Origin: an uncultured Lachnospiraceae bacterium
GTDB lineage: Bacteria > Bacillota > Clostridia > Lachnospirales > Lachnospiraceae
DNA length: 64,000 nucleotides
NCBI GenBank assembly: GCA_910583605.1
Contig: CAJTXN010000001.1
Location: 620,001 to 684,000 of the forward strand
Reading direction: 5' to 3'
Of the stretch, positions 19,377 to 26,916 are shown one piece after another (the stretch's first letter is position 1; every line of letters begins with the position of its first letter). The notes under the pieces are model-generated. The model was given only the letters and a program-made list of their open reading frames with translations, searched no databases and was not told where the DNA came from. Position numbers and translations under genes: made by a program.

Positions 19377-20111
19377 TTACACCTCTTCTACTTTCCCATA
19401 TCTTCTATTTCTCTGATTGTATGATTCAATCGCCTTAATCAATTCCTTTTTATTAAAATCCGGCCACAATACATCGGTAAAGTAAAATTCCGTGTATGCC
19501 ATCTGCCAAAGCAGAAAATTGGACAACCGCTCCTCTCCGCTTGTACGGATCAATAAATCGGGGTCCGGGATACCGGCGGTATCCAGATACCCGGATACCG
19601 TCTGCTCCGTCAGTTCATCCGGATTCAGCCTGCCCTCTCTGCCGTCTTTGATCATGGCCTGCATCGCCCGGATCATTTCATCCCTGCTGCCATAATTTAA
19701 TGCAATGGTAAAATTAAGCCCCGTATTGCCTGCTGAACTCTTCTCCAATTCTTCAATCCGGTTTCTGATATCTTCACTTAACCGGGACTTTTCACCAATT
19801 ACCCTGACTTTCATATTGTTATTGTTTGCACGCTTCACACAATCTTTCAGGTAATTTTTCAAAAGCTTCATCAGAAGGAAAACTTCTTCCTCCGGACGAT
19901 TCCAGTTCTCTGTGGAAAATGCATAGACCGTAAGGTATTTGATTCCTAAGCTGTCCGCATCCTCACATATCTGTTCTACCGTTTTCGCCCCCTGGACATG
20001 ACCATAGTTTCTCGGCATCAATCTTTTTTTTGCCCATCTGCCGTTTCCGTCCAGAATGATAGCCACATGTCCGGGTATATTCAGAGTTTCGGTTTTTTCT
20101 TTTTTCGCCAT
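19377..20111 (-). CDS. uppS: Undecaprenyl diphosphate synthase
   Basis: 244 residues from the ATG at 20111, fixed by GGAGG 6 nt upstream; the frame is open further upstream but has no ribosome site. It builds C55 undecaprenyl diphosphate for wall precursor transport. The catalytic Asp is D21 in VAIILDGNGRWAKKR; also visible are YAFSTENWNRP, LNFTIALNYGSRDE and the dimer/substrate motif DLLIRTSGEERLSNFLLWQ. It forms a functional block with ispG, dxr and cdsA in one operon. Confidence 0.97.
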   Translation of the reverse strand: MAKKEKTETLNIPGHVAIILDGNGRWAKKRLMPRNYGHVQGAKTVEQICEDADSLGIKYLTVYAFSTENWNRPEEEVFLLMKLLKNYLKDCVKRANNNNMKVRVIGEKSRLSEDIRNRIEELEKSSAGNTGLNFTIALNYGSRDEMIRAMQAMIKDGREGRLNPDELTEQTVSGYLDTAGIPDPDLLIRTSGEERLSNFLLWQMAYTEFYFTDVLWPDFNKKELIKAIESYNQRNRRYGKVEEV

Positions 20112-20192
20112 AAAACCTCCAGTAGTAAGTGAAAAGGGATTGCTTTCACAATGTAAAGCCTCCCTCCACAGCATAACAATATATATTATTTA

Positions 20193-20747
20193 TTATACGG
20201 TCATTATTTCCTTTGTTTTATCATCCACCGCCTTGTCAATCTCAGCCACATATTTATCTGTCAGCTTCTGAATCCTGTCTTCCAGCTGTTTTAATTCGTC
20301 TTCTGATAATTCACCGGACTTGTTTGATTTCTTAAAGGAGTCGTTGGCCTCCCGTCTGATATTTCTTACGGCAACCTTGGCATTTTCACCTTTTTTCTTA
20401 ACATCCTTTGCCAGTTCTTTTCTTCTCTCTTCCGTCAGTTCCGGAAATACCAGCCGGATACTCTTGCCGTCATTGGTAGGTGTCAGACCTAAGTCAGAAC
20501 AAAGAATGGCTTTTTCTATCTCTTTGATGAGACTTGCTTCCCATGGCTGAATCTGTATCATTCTTGCTTCCGGCACGGATACGTTGGCAACCTGCTGAAT
20601 CGATGATGCGGTTCCGTAATAGTCTACGGTAATCTTATCCAATACATGAGGGTTTGCCCTTCCTGCCCGGATTGCAGAATATTCATTATATAAATTTTCC
20701 ACTGATTTTTCCATTTTTTCTTCATATTGTGTCAATTTCTCGTCCAT
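20193..20747 (-). CDS. frr: Ribosome recycling factor
   Basis: 184 residues from the ATG at 20747, which has GGAGG 5 nt upstream; the in-frame ATG at 20759 lacks a site. Family segments: YNEYSAIRAGRANPHVLDKI, VPEARMIQIQPWE, ILCSDLGLTPTNDGKSIRL and LTEERRKELAK. It splits post-termination ribosomes with EF-G. It lies 55 bp after pyrH, the common pyrH-frr pair, and 81 bp before uppS. Confidence 0.97.
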   Translation of the reverse strand: MDEKLTQYEEKMEKSVENLYNEYSAIRAGRANPHVLDKITVDYYGTASSIQQVANVSVPEARMIQIQPWEASLIKEIEKAILCSDLGLTPTNDGKSIRLVFPELTEERRKELAKDVKKKGENAKVAVRNIRREANDSFKKSNKSGELSEDELKQLEDRIQKLTDKYVAEIDKAVDDKTKEIMTV

Positions 20748-20802
20748 CTTATCCTCCATCTTATCTGAGATATATTTAAATTGTTATTCAATACCAACTG
20801 AT

Positions 20803-21504
20803 TTATTCGATGACCGTTCCCGTAAAATCACCGCTCACTGCACGGATAATGCTGTTTTCTTCATTTAAGCCAAAGATTTTCATCGGCATATTATTTTCCA
20901 TACACAATACCGATGCCGCTAAATCAATGACTCCCAGCCTCTGCTCTACCACATCACGAATGGACAGTCTGTCATATTTCTTTGCCGAAGGATTTTTCAA
21001 CGGGTCACTGTCGTATACACCGTCAATTGCTTTTGCTGCAAGAATACAATCCGCTTCAATCTCAACGGCCCGCAGTACCATACCCACATCCGTGGAAAAA
21101 TACGGATGACCGATTCCGCCGGCAAAAAAACAAATGGTTCCGCTGCTGAGACATTTTACCGCCTGATCTTTGGAAAACAGGCTGGTAAAAGTTCCGCATT
21201 CAAAAGGTGTAAATACTTTCGTCTGCATTCCTTCCGTCCGGAATATTTCAGAAACATAAATACAATTCATAACCGTTGCCAGCATTCCGATGGAATCCGC
21301 CTTGGTCCTGTCAATCTTTTCACTGGTTCTTCCCCTCCAGAAATTACCGCCGCCAATAACGATTCCCACCTGTGTTCCAAGTTCTGCCAGTTCTTTTACC
21401 TGTCTGGCAACCCCCACCACGGTAGGTTCATCAAATCCTGTCTTCTTTTCTCCTGCCAGTGCTTCGCCGCTGAGTTTTAACAACACTCTGTTTAATCTGT
21501 TCAT
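20803..21504 (-). CDS. pyrH: Uridylate kinase
   Basis: 233 residues from the ATG at 21504 (GGAG 11 nt upstream); an in-frame ATG at 21531 would add nine residues unlike the family. It phosphorylates UMP to UDP. Motifs: VLLKLSGEALAGEKK, VGIVIGGGNFWRGR, ADSIGMLATVMNCIY, and VYDSDPLKNPSAKKYD. It lies between bactofilin and frr. Feedback and GTP control are known for the family but not visible here. Confidence 0.96.
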   Translation of the reverse strand: MNRLNRVLLKLSGEALAGEKKTGFDEPTVVGVARQVKELAELGTQVGIVIGGGNFWRGRTSEKIDRTKADSIGMLATVMNCIYVSEIFRTEGMQTKVFTPFECGTFTSLFSKDQAVKCLSSGTICFFAGGIGHPYFSTDVGMVLRAVEIEADCILAAKAIDGVYDSDPLKNPSAKKYDRLSIRDVVEQRLGVIDLAASVLCMENNMPMKIFGLNEENSIIRAVSGDFTGTVIE

Positions 21505-21549
21505 ATTCCATCGTTCTCCATTTCCGTACAATGATTCAAAAGTATTCTG

Positions 21550-22524
21550 TTACTTACTGAATGTCTTATCAAACAATGCAGCATAATCGATATCCGCATA
21601 GCACTGTGAAATCATGCCTTCAATTGCGGCGCCGTTATTAATCTGTACGGAGCGTGAACGAATATTGCCCTGTACCACTGCCGTTCCGTCAACAACTACC
21701 GGACCATGCACGTCAATATCACCCTGTATCGCTCCGGCAATCACTGCTGAAGTTCCATATATGTTTCCAATGATAACGGAGCCGTTTCCAATTTTAATAC
21801 TTCCGTCACTGGTAACATCTCCGTCAATCTTGGCATTATTTGTAAATACTTCTGCTGCTCTGGAAGAACCCACGATGGTACCTGCCACCACCAGTTTGCC
21901 GCGACAGGAAACATTTCCTTTAATCTTTCCGTATACATTCATGGAACCTTCTGAAATAATATTACCGTCGATCATGGTTCCCTTGGTTACTTCCGCTACC
22001 TCTTCGGATACCAGAGAAAACGTTTCTTCTTCCTCTTCAAATAAAGACGTTTCATAAATCGGCTTTTCACCTCTTAATGCCGCCTTGGTTGCTTCTTTCA
22101 TCTTTTCGTCATTCATTTCCTGCACCTCCTCCTGTTCCTCAGTCAATTCTTTTTCCAGCTCCAGTTCCAGTTCCCTGTCAATACCGGAATCCAGAGATTT
22201 ATCCTCTGCAGCATTGTCCGTTACTTCCATATCATTGCCGTCGCTGCCGAACAATTCATTTAACATATCCATGTCAATGTTTCCCTCTAACACGGAATCA
22301 TCCAGTGTATTGACCATTTCATCCTCATGTTCTTCTGCTGCCGTTATTACTTCATTTTCTGTGTTCTTTGACTGCTTTGCCATATCTTCTTCCTCTTCCT
22401 GAAACTTATTCCCAACATCACTTTGAAATTCAGCCGTCTCTTCCTCCCTGGCAGTCTCATCACTGCTTACAAGCTCATTCACGGCCTGTGATATTTCGCT
22501 TTTAAAATCTTTTAAAAAACTCAT
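21550..22524 (-). CDS. Bactofilin-family cytoskeletal protein with long acidic N-terminus
   Basis: 324 residues. The ATG at 22524 overlaps the stop of the upstream gene in an ATGA and has GGAGG 9 nt upstream. Residues 1-~175 are very acidic, Glu/Asp-rich and likely disordered. Residues ~180-305 form the polymerising bactofilin core, a beta helix of repeated G-x-I/V turns (GSMNVYGKIKGNVSCRGKLV, DGDVTSDGSIKIGNGSVI). Bactofilins polymerise without nucleotide and scaffold wall enzymes. The long acidic arm is unusual because most bactofilins have short N-terminal tails. Coupling to a one-pass membrane protein suggests the pair acts at the membrane. Confidence 0.88.
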   Translation of the reverse strand: MSFLKDFKSEISQAVNELVSSDETAREEETAEFQSDVGNKFQEEEEDMAKQSKNTENEVITAAEEHEDEMVNTLDDSVLEGNIDMDMLNELFGSDGNDMEVTDNAAEDKSLDSGIDRELELELEKELTEEQEEVQEMNDEKMKEATKAALRGEKPIYETSLFEEEEETFSLVSEEVAEVTKGTMIDGNIISEGSMNVYGKIKGNVSCRGKLVVAGTIVGSSRAAEVFTNNAKIDGDVTSDGSIKIGNGSVIIGNIYGTSAVIAGAIQGDIDVHGPVVVDGTAVVQGNIRSRSVQINNGAAIEGMISQCYADIDYAALFDKTFSK

Positions 22525-22775
22525 CCTAAGGTCCTCCATATATCATCAACAATTGTCAGACTAATATTATCAATTCTTTGGTCAATCTGATTCATTTTAA
22601 CCAGTATGGCAATCCATAGTACTATAGAAAGAAGAATCACTGCTGCCATTGTATAAATTATAACCTTTTTATAGCGGTTAATGCGTTTTCTGCGTTCATC
22701 TTTCTGAAGTTTTTCCATATGCTCTACTATGTTTTCCTGAACTGCTTCTTCAAAATTATTCTGTGTGGATGGCAT
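22521..22775 (-). CDS. Small single-pass membrane protein coupled to bactofilin
   Basis: 84 residues with GAGGAGA before the ATG. Residues 1-35 are charged (EEAVQENIVEHMEKLQKDER, then a KRINRYKK basic patch), residues ~38-60 are one transmembrane helix (VIIYTMAAVILLSIVLWIAI), and the C-terminus is short. By the positive-inside rule the N-terminus is cytoplasmic. It is the first gene of the pyrH-polC operon and its stop overlaps the bactofilin start, so it is a good candidate membrane anchor for that filament. The family was not recognised. Confidence 0.75.
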   Translation of the reverse strand: MPSTQNNFEEAVQENIVEHMEKLQKDERRKRINRYKKVIIYTMAAVILLSIVLWIAILVKMNQIDQRIDNISLTIVDDIWRTLG

Positions 22776-22834
22776 AATCTCTCCTCTTATATAATTTAAT
22801 TGTAATATAATTACTTTTCTGCCATATAGAGTTT

Positions 22835-22862
22835 ATTTTACCACATATAAGAGAATGTGCAA
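22835..22862 (-). promoter_or_regulatory. Predicted sigma-A promoter of the bactofilin-pyrH-polC operon
   Basis: On the minus strand TTGCAC (22857-22862) and TAAAAT (22835-22840) are 16 nt apart, about 60 bp upstream of the first gene. Confidence 0.65.
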
Positions 22863-22917
22863 AGTGAAATTTTCATAAATAATTTATACAGATTAAAAAG
22901 ACAATCATCTTTTACAT

Positions 22918-22963
22918 AAAAACCCCTGTGCAGACAGTATTCACATCTGCACAGGGGTTTTTA
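22918..22963 (-). terminator. Rho-independent terminator of pckA
   Basis: 17-bp inverted repeat around AACCCCTGTGCAGA with T-runs on the minus strand, 37 bp beyond the pckA stop. The flanking A/T runs would let it work in both directions. Confidence 0.88.
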
Positions 22964-22999
22964 TTTCTATTTTTTATATTTAACAGTCTTGCCGCCGTA

Positions 23000-24700
23000 T
23001 TAGTTCAGTTCATCAACCACTTTCTGAATAGCTGCCAACGCATCTGCCGGAAGCTGATTGAATCCGCCCTCAGCAGTTTCCAGATTCTTAACATAATTTA
23101 ATCTGTCCATCATACGTGCTTTCAATGTCTGAACATACTCTGCATTATTTAAGTCAGGAACAAATCCTTCCCACTCGAAGATTTCGATATCTTCAAACGG
23201 TCCCCACTGCTTAAAGTCTGCTCTCTTCTCAACAACGGCTTCAATTACACCCAGTGTATCCTTCGGCTGTACTTTCTTGCCCATGAAATCACCGGTGTTA
23301 ATGATGTAGCAGTCTACATTCTTCTCAGCAACCAGTTTCTTGAACTTCTCATAGTCATTTACCAGCGGATAAGTTCTGAATGGATTTGCGTAAGGCTCTA
23401 CAACCAATGCATTCGGATCAACACCAGGAGCAAGTCTTTCCGCTGTGGATCTCTTGGTTGCAAGTGTAGCGCCCATAACAGAGGCAAGAGAAGCGCCCTT
23501 TAACTTAACGATCGGAGGAATGGTAGGATCCTTCATAATCCAGAAAATAGCATTAACCGGAGCATCTATCTTATCCACACGGTTCGGAGACCATAATTTA
23601 GATTTAATGGCACGTCCGTTACCATTTCTGATATCTTCTGTTACAAGAACAACCTTTCCGTCCTCATCCAGTGTAGCAGAACAGTTCTGGGCTGTTAATA
23701 AGTATTTATTATCTTCACATGCCGTAGGATAATCTGCTGTCTTATCAAAATAAGTCGGCTCCATGGCGATCGAAGCACAGGTATCGGAATTAATGATAAA
23801 TGCATCATCATGCAGTACCTTGATAGAAGGATATTTTCCGTCATGTTTTGCATGTGTGATGGTAGATTTACCAGAACCGGAAAGACCGAATACGGCAGCA
23901 ACAAACTTAGAACCGTCTGCCAGTGTATATTCCTTCTGTCCGCCGTGGCAGGAAGCATATCCGTTTCTGTTTGCCAAAGCCCATCCCAGAGTCAGTGTTC
24001 CTTTCTTATGCTCGCCGAAGTATCTCATACCTAAGATTGCAGCGCAGTTTGTATCTGTATTGAAATAGCATAAGCACTTTCCGTCGCAGACATCTGTCTG
24101 GTCAGAACCAACCCACTGCGGATCGGAGAAGATATAGATATCCGGTTCGTTTCCGTTGCCGATTGGCTGTGACTTCTTATACATTTTAACATATTCGTCT
24201 GACATATACTGGAAATTCAACATCCAGTTATATAAGATATTCTCTTCACCTTCCGGAATCAGAAGATGTGCTTTTGCCATAAATTCCGTATCCAGACCAA
24301 TGAATACTTCAGCATGATACATTGTCTTCCAGCGTGTATCATAAACGGCATCCATAAGAATCTTGTCAAGTTTTGCACAGTTTGTACCTTCCTTGCCTGT
24401 GATTCTTCTGGCAGCAGCATAACGGCCTGTAATGGAACCATCGTTAAATAATAATACTTTTGCATCCGGCTCCAGACCGAACTCCTCACCTCTATATACC
24501 GGCATATCCGTTACAACGGTTCCCGGTGAATTCTTTGCTAATTCATAAGCTTCTTTCAGAGTGTTGATCTTAATGACATTGTTACCGTAAAAAGCTGCTT
24601 CAATGATGGCACGAGTATTTGTTACCGGTGTACCTACCCTTGGAAAACCAACTTTGTTAGGACCAATTTCTGTTCTTGCATAATAAGCCTTTGTTGACAT
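23000..24700 (-). CDS. pckA: Phosphoenolpyruvate carboxykinase (ATP type)
   Basis: 566 residues; AAGGAGG lies 9 nt before the ATG. It interconverts oxaloacetate and PEP using ATP/ADP. The P-loop GLSGSGKST is near residue 273, with the metal-binding LHDDAFIIN and the kinase-2-like segment close after. YGNNVIKINTLKEAYELAKN and MHHGGQKE-type ASCHGGQKEYTL mark the catalytic core. In fermenting gut clostridia it often runs in the carboxylating direction, yielding ATP; direction here is inferred. It is monocistronic, with its own promoter and terminator. The length is slightly above the ~530-residue bacterial average. Confidence 0.95.
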   Translation of the reverse strand: MSTKAYYARTEIGPNKVGFPRVGTPVTNTRAIIEAAFYGNNVIKINTLKEAYELAKNSPGTVVTDMPVYRGEEFGLEPDAKVLLFNDGSITGRYAAARRITGKEGTNCAKLDKILMDAVYDTRWKTMYHAEVFIGLDTEFMAKAHLLIPEGEENILYNWMLNFQYMSDEYVKMYKKSQPIGNGNEPDIYIFSDPQWVGSDQTDVCDGKCLCYFNTDTNCAAILGMRYFGEHKKGTLTLGWALANRNGYASCHGGQKEYTLADGSKFVAAVFGLSGSGKSTITHAKHDGKYPSIKVLHDDAFIINSDTCASIAMEPTYFDKTADYPTACEDNKYLLTAQNCSATLDEDGKVVLVTEDIRNGNGRAIKSKLWSPNRVDKIDAPVNAIFWIMKDPTIPPIVKLKGASLASVMGATLATKRSTAERLAPGVDPNALVVEPYANPFRTYPLVNDYEKFKKLVAEKNVDCYIINTGDFMGKKVQPKDTLGVIEAVVEKRADFKQWGPFEDIEIFEWEGFVPDLNNAEYVQTLKARMMDRLNYVKNLETAEGGFNQLPADALAAIQKVVDELN

Positions 24701-24806
24701 TACATGTATCCTCCTTAGATTGTTATATTAGGAACGGATTTTTGAAGAATGTAAATCCAAAAAAACGTTCTTGAAAAACATATTTAAATGATTCGAAATC
24801 TTAAAA

Positions 24807-24835
24807 ATTATCTCATTTTTTCAATTAATTGTCAA
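24807..24835 (-). promoter_or_regulatory. Strong predicted sigma-A promoter of pckA
   Basis: TTGACA (24830-24835) and GATAAT (24807-24812), 17 nt apart, on the minus strand, about 105 bp before pckA. The leader between promoter and start is AT-rich with no obvious riboswitch fold. Confidence 0.85.
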
Positions 24836-24916
24836 CGAAAATTTTTCTAAACTATTTTAAATCTGATTTCTATTTTAGGCAAGATTGCTGCAAGCAGTTT
24901 GCCGTTTTTGGATTTT

Positions 24917-24948
24917 GCCAGCCGGACGCAGATGCGAAAACCTTCGGA
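24917..24948. repeat. 32-nt intergenic element, copy A
   Basis: This stretch matches 34950-34981 at 26 of 32 positions without gaps. Both copies lie in minus-strand intergenic gaps. It holds a small inverted repeat CGCA-GA-TGCG; the other copy has TGC-AGAA-GCA at the same place, so the hairpin is kept although bases changed. The rest of the gap 24836-25094 contains no gene I can support. Confidence 0.55.
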
Positions 24949-25094
24949 CAAAGGTTGACTCCTCTCCAAAAGCCAGAAAGTTCTAAGTGTACTGCTTTGA
25001 CTTCCATCTGTCTGTAGCGGAACATTTTGACCGGGGTACCGGGCATAATTGCGTCCCTTTGACCAATTCACACTCTGTCTAAATATTGCTCCCC

Positions 25095-26135
25095 CTAATC
25101 CTTATACACCGCCAATATTTCCACTATATCGTTATAGCTCTCTTTAAACGCCTGTATCGCTTTAGGTGAAAACTGTTTCCCGTCCTGGGTCACGATTTCA
25201 TTGTACGCTTCTTCCACGGTCCAGCTTTCTTTGTAGCTGCGTCTGGATACCAGTACATCAAATACGTCTGCAATGGCGGTTACGGCAGCCAGTTCATTGA
25301 TTTCATCTTCTTTCAGTCCCAGATAACCGGTTCCGTCCCATCGCTCATGGTGTTCTCTGGCTATCCTCCTGGCATTTTCTATTATTTGTGAATTGGAATC
25401 CACAATATAATCTTCTGCTGCCAGCACGTGGGATTTCATCATATTATATTCTTCATCCGTCAGTTTATCCGGTTTATCAATGATTTCTTCGGGAATTGAC
25501 ATTTTTCCAATGTCATGCATCATGGCAGACAGCGCAAAATCATCAGCTTCCTCCCGGCTGTATCCAAGGTTTCTGGCCATGGTTCTGACATATTCCGACA
25601 CCCGTTTGATATGATTTCTGGCATTTCCGGACCGGCCTTCACAGACGGTTGCAAAAGAGAGAATCGTATCTTCCTGTCCCTTGATCAGATCATTGTTCAG
25701 CTTAGTATTGATAAAAGCTATACGAAGTGTTTCATATATCAGCTCCAACGCCTCGTCAGCCGGACAATCCTCATAACGTTCCCCCTTATTCTCCCGCATA
25801 TCTTCCGGCCGGACAAAGTTTACAAAACCAACGAAATCTTTCTCTTCACCAATCCACATATTAACATATTCCTGACGGATATCCAGCGGATTCCCATGAT
25901 ATACAAAAAAATCCCCCGGCTCTGCAAGCAGATGACCTGTTTCATCCGTAGCAATCATGGAAAATCTGCCGTTAAAATCAAAGGTATAGTATACACCGTC
26001 TTCTGCCTTGATGCCTACTATACCTATATTGACTCCAAACAGCGCCCGAAGGGACCAGACCGTCTGTTTTGCCAGATGAATCATATCCCTCTGACTAAAT
26101 ATTTTCTGTGTTTCAGTCACTATACTCTTTAACAT
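25095..26135 (-). CDS. HD-GYP-like phosphohydrolase with sensory N-terminus
   Basis: 346 residues. Residues ~1-155 resemble a GAF/PAS-type sensor (LAKQTVWSLRALFGVNIGIV, then TFDFNGRFSMIATDETGH) with no transmembrane helix. Residues ~165-340 are an HD domain: NHIKRVSEYVRTMA, the metal pair in MHDIGKMSIPEEI, and REHHERWDGTGYLGLKEDEI. The canonical HHE...GYP loop is altered: GYP is replaced by GYL and the loop is a residue shorter than usual. The HD residues are intact, so hydrolysis is possible, but activity on cyclic di-GMP cannot be taken for granted. It is the last gene of the galM-glmS cluster, 96 bp after its neighbour. Confidence 0.8.
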   Translation of the reverse strand: MLKSIVTETQKIFSQRDMIHLAKQTVWSLRALFGVNIGIVGIKAEDGVYYTFDFNGRFSMIATDETGHLLAEPGDFFVYHGNPLDIRQEYVNMWIGEEKDFVGFVNFVRPEDMRENKGERYEDCPADEALELIYETLRIAFINTKLNNDLIKGQEDTILSFATVCEGRSGNARNHIKRVSEYVRTMARNLGYSREEADDFALSAMMHDIGKMSIPEEIIDKPDKLTDEEYNMMKSHVLAAEDYIVDSNSQIIENARRIAREHHERWDGTGYLGLKEDEINELAAVTAIADVFDVLVSRRSYKESWTVEEAYNEIVTQDGKQFSPKAIQAFKESYNDIVEILAVYKD

Positions 26136-26179
26136 CTCTTACCTCATTTCATCCTGAACAGATATTTCTTCGAAAGATT

Positions 26180-26226
26180 CGGGCGGTTACATCTTCCATT
26201 ATAACAACAAAATCTGCAACCGCCCG
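26180..26226. other. Inverted repeat with an extended -10 in its loop
   Basis: Perfect 9-bp arms CGGGCGGTT (26180-26188) and AACCGCCCG (26218-26226). Between them the minus strand has TGTTATAAT (TATAAT at 26198-26203), an extended -10 element. No U-tract follows, so it is not a classical terminator. It may be a promoter or operator for the HD-GYP gene 45 bp downstream. Confidence 0.4.
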
Positions 26227-26231
26227 GTACT

Positions 26232-26894
26232 TTATGCCTGCTTTTCTATGATTTCATTTTTATTCTTATAAATAGAGCCGGAAGGAATATATCCTCTTAC
26301 CATGGACAGCGGATACACATTGGTATCGGAACCGATTACCGTTCCCGGATTCAATACACTGTTACAGCCCACTTCTACACGGCTGCCGAGAATCGCTCCC
26401 AGTTTTTTTAATCCCGTTTCCACCAGGCCCTGTTCCGTTCGTATGGTCACCGGGGATTTATCGGATTTCAGATTGGAAGTAATGGACCCGGCCCCCATAT
26501 GGGACTTGTAGGACAAGACGGAGTTGCCGACATAATTATAGTGAGGTACCTGAACGGAATTAAACAGGATACTGCTCTTTAACTCCGTGGAATTTCCCAC
26601 CACCGTACCTTTTCCCACCACCGCAGAGCCTCTGATAAACGCACAGTGTCTGATTTCAGCCTCTTCGTCAATGATTAAAGGGGCGCCAAGATATGCCGTC
26701 GGTGCAACTTTTGCTGATTTTGCTACCCAGACATGAGGGGCGCGTTCCTCAAATCTGTCCTTCGGCAATACTTTGCCAAGGGCAATGATTTTTTCATCCA
26801 GTCCCTCAAAAACCTCCCATGGATAGGTCAGTCCCTCAAAAAAACTCTTTGCTATCGTTTGTTCCAAATCCAATAAATTTTCAATTCTCAGCAT
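26232..26894 (-). CDS. Left-handed beta-helix acyltransferase, GlmU C-terminal-like
   Basis: 220 residues. From about residue 55 the protein is a hexapeptide-repeat beta helix (VWVAKSAKVAPTAYLGAPLI, RHCAFIRGSAVVGKGTVVGN, RVEVGCNSVLNPGTVIGSDT). This matches the acetyltransferase half of GlmU-type proteins, here without the N-terminal pyrophosphorylase. Because glmS is 22 bp upstream, a role in amino-sugar or UDP-GlcNAc supply is likely but not proved. It may act as a stand-alone acetyltransferase with a separate uridylyltransferase encoded elsewhere, or be a diverged relative with another substrate. Confidence 0.75.
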   Translation of the reverse strand: MLRIENLLDLEQTIAKSFFEGLTYPWEVFEGLDEKIIALGKVLPKDRFEERAPHVWVAKSAKVAPTAYLGAPLIIDEEAEIRHCAFIRGSAVVGKGTVVGNSTELKSSILFNSVQVPHYNYVGNSVLSYKSHMGAGSITSNLKSDKSPVTIRTEQGLVETGLKKLGAILGSRVEVGCNSVLNPGTVIGSDTNVYPLSMVRGYIPSGSIYKNKNEIIEKQA

Positions 26895-26916
26895 CTCTCT
26901 ACCTCAGTTTATTCTA

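Noticed and set aside
24829..25071. Short frames in both directions between pckA and the HD-GYP gene
   Set aside because: They cover the shared 32-nt element and the pckA promoter, without start sites or protein-like composition.
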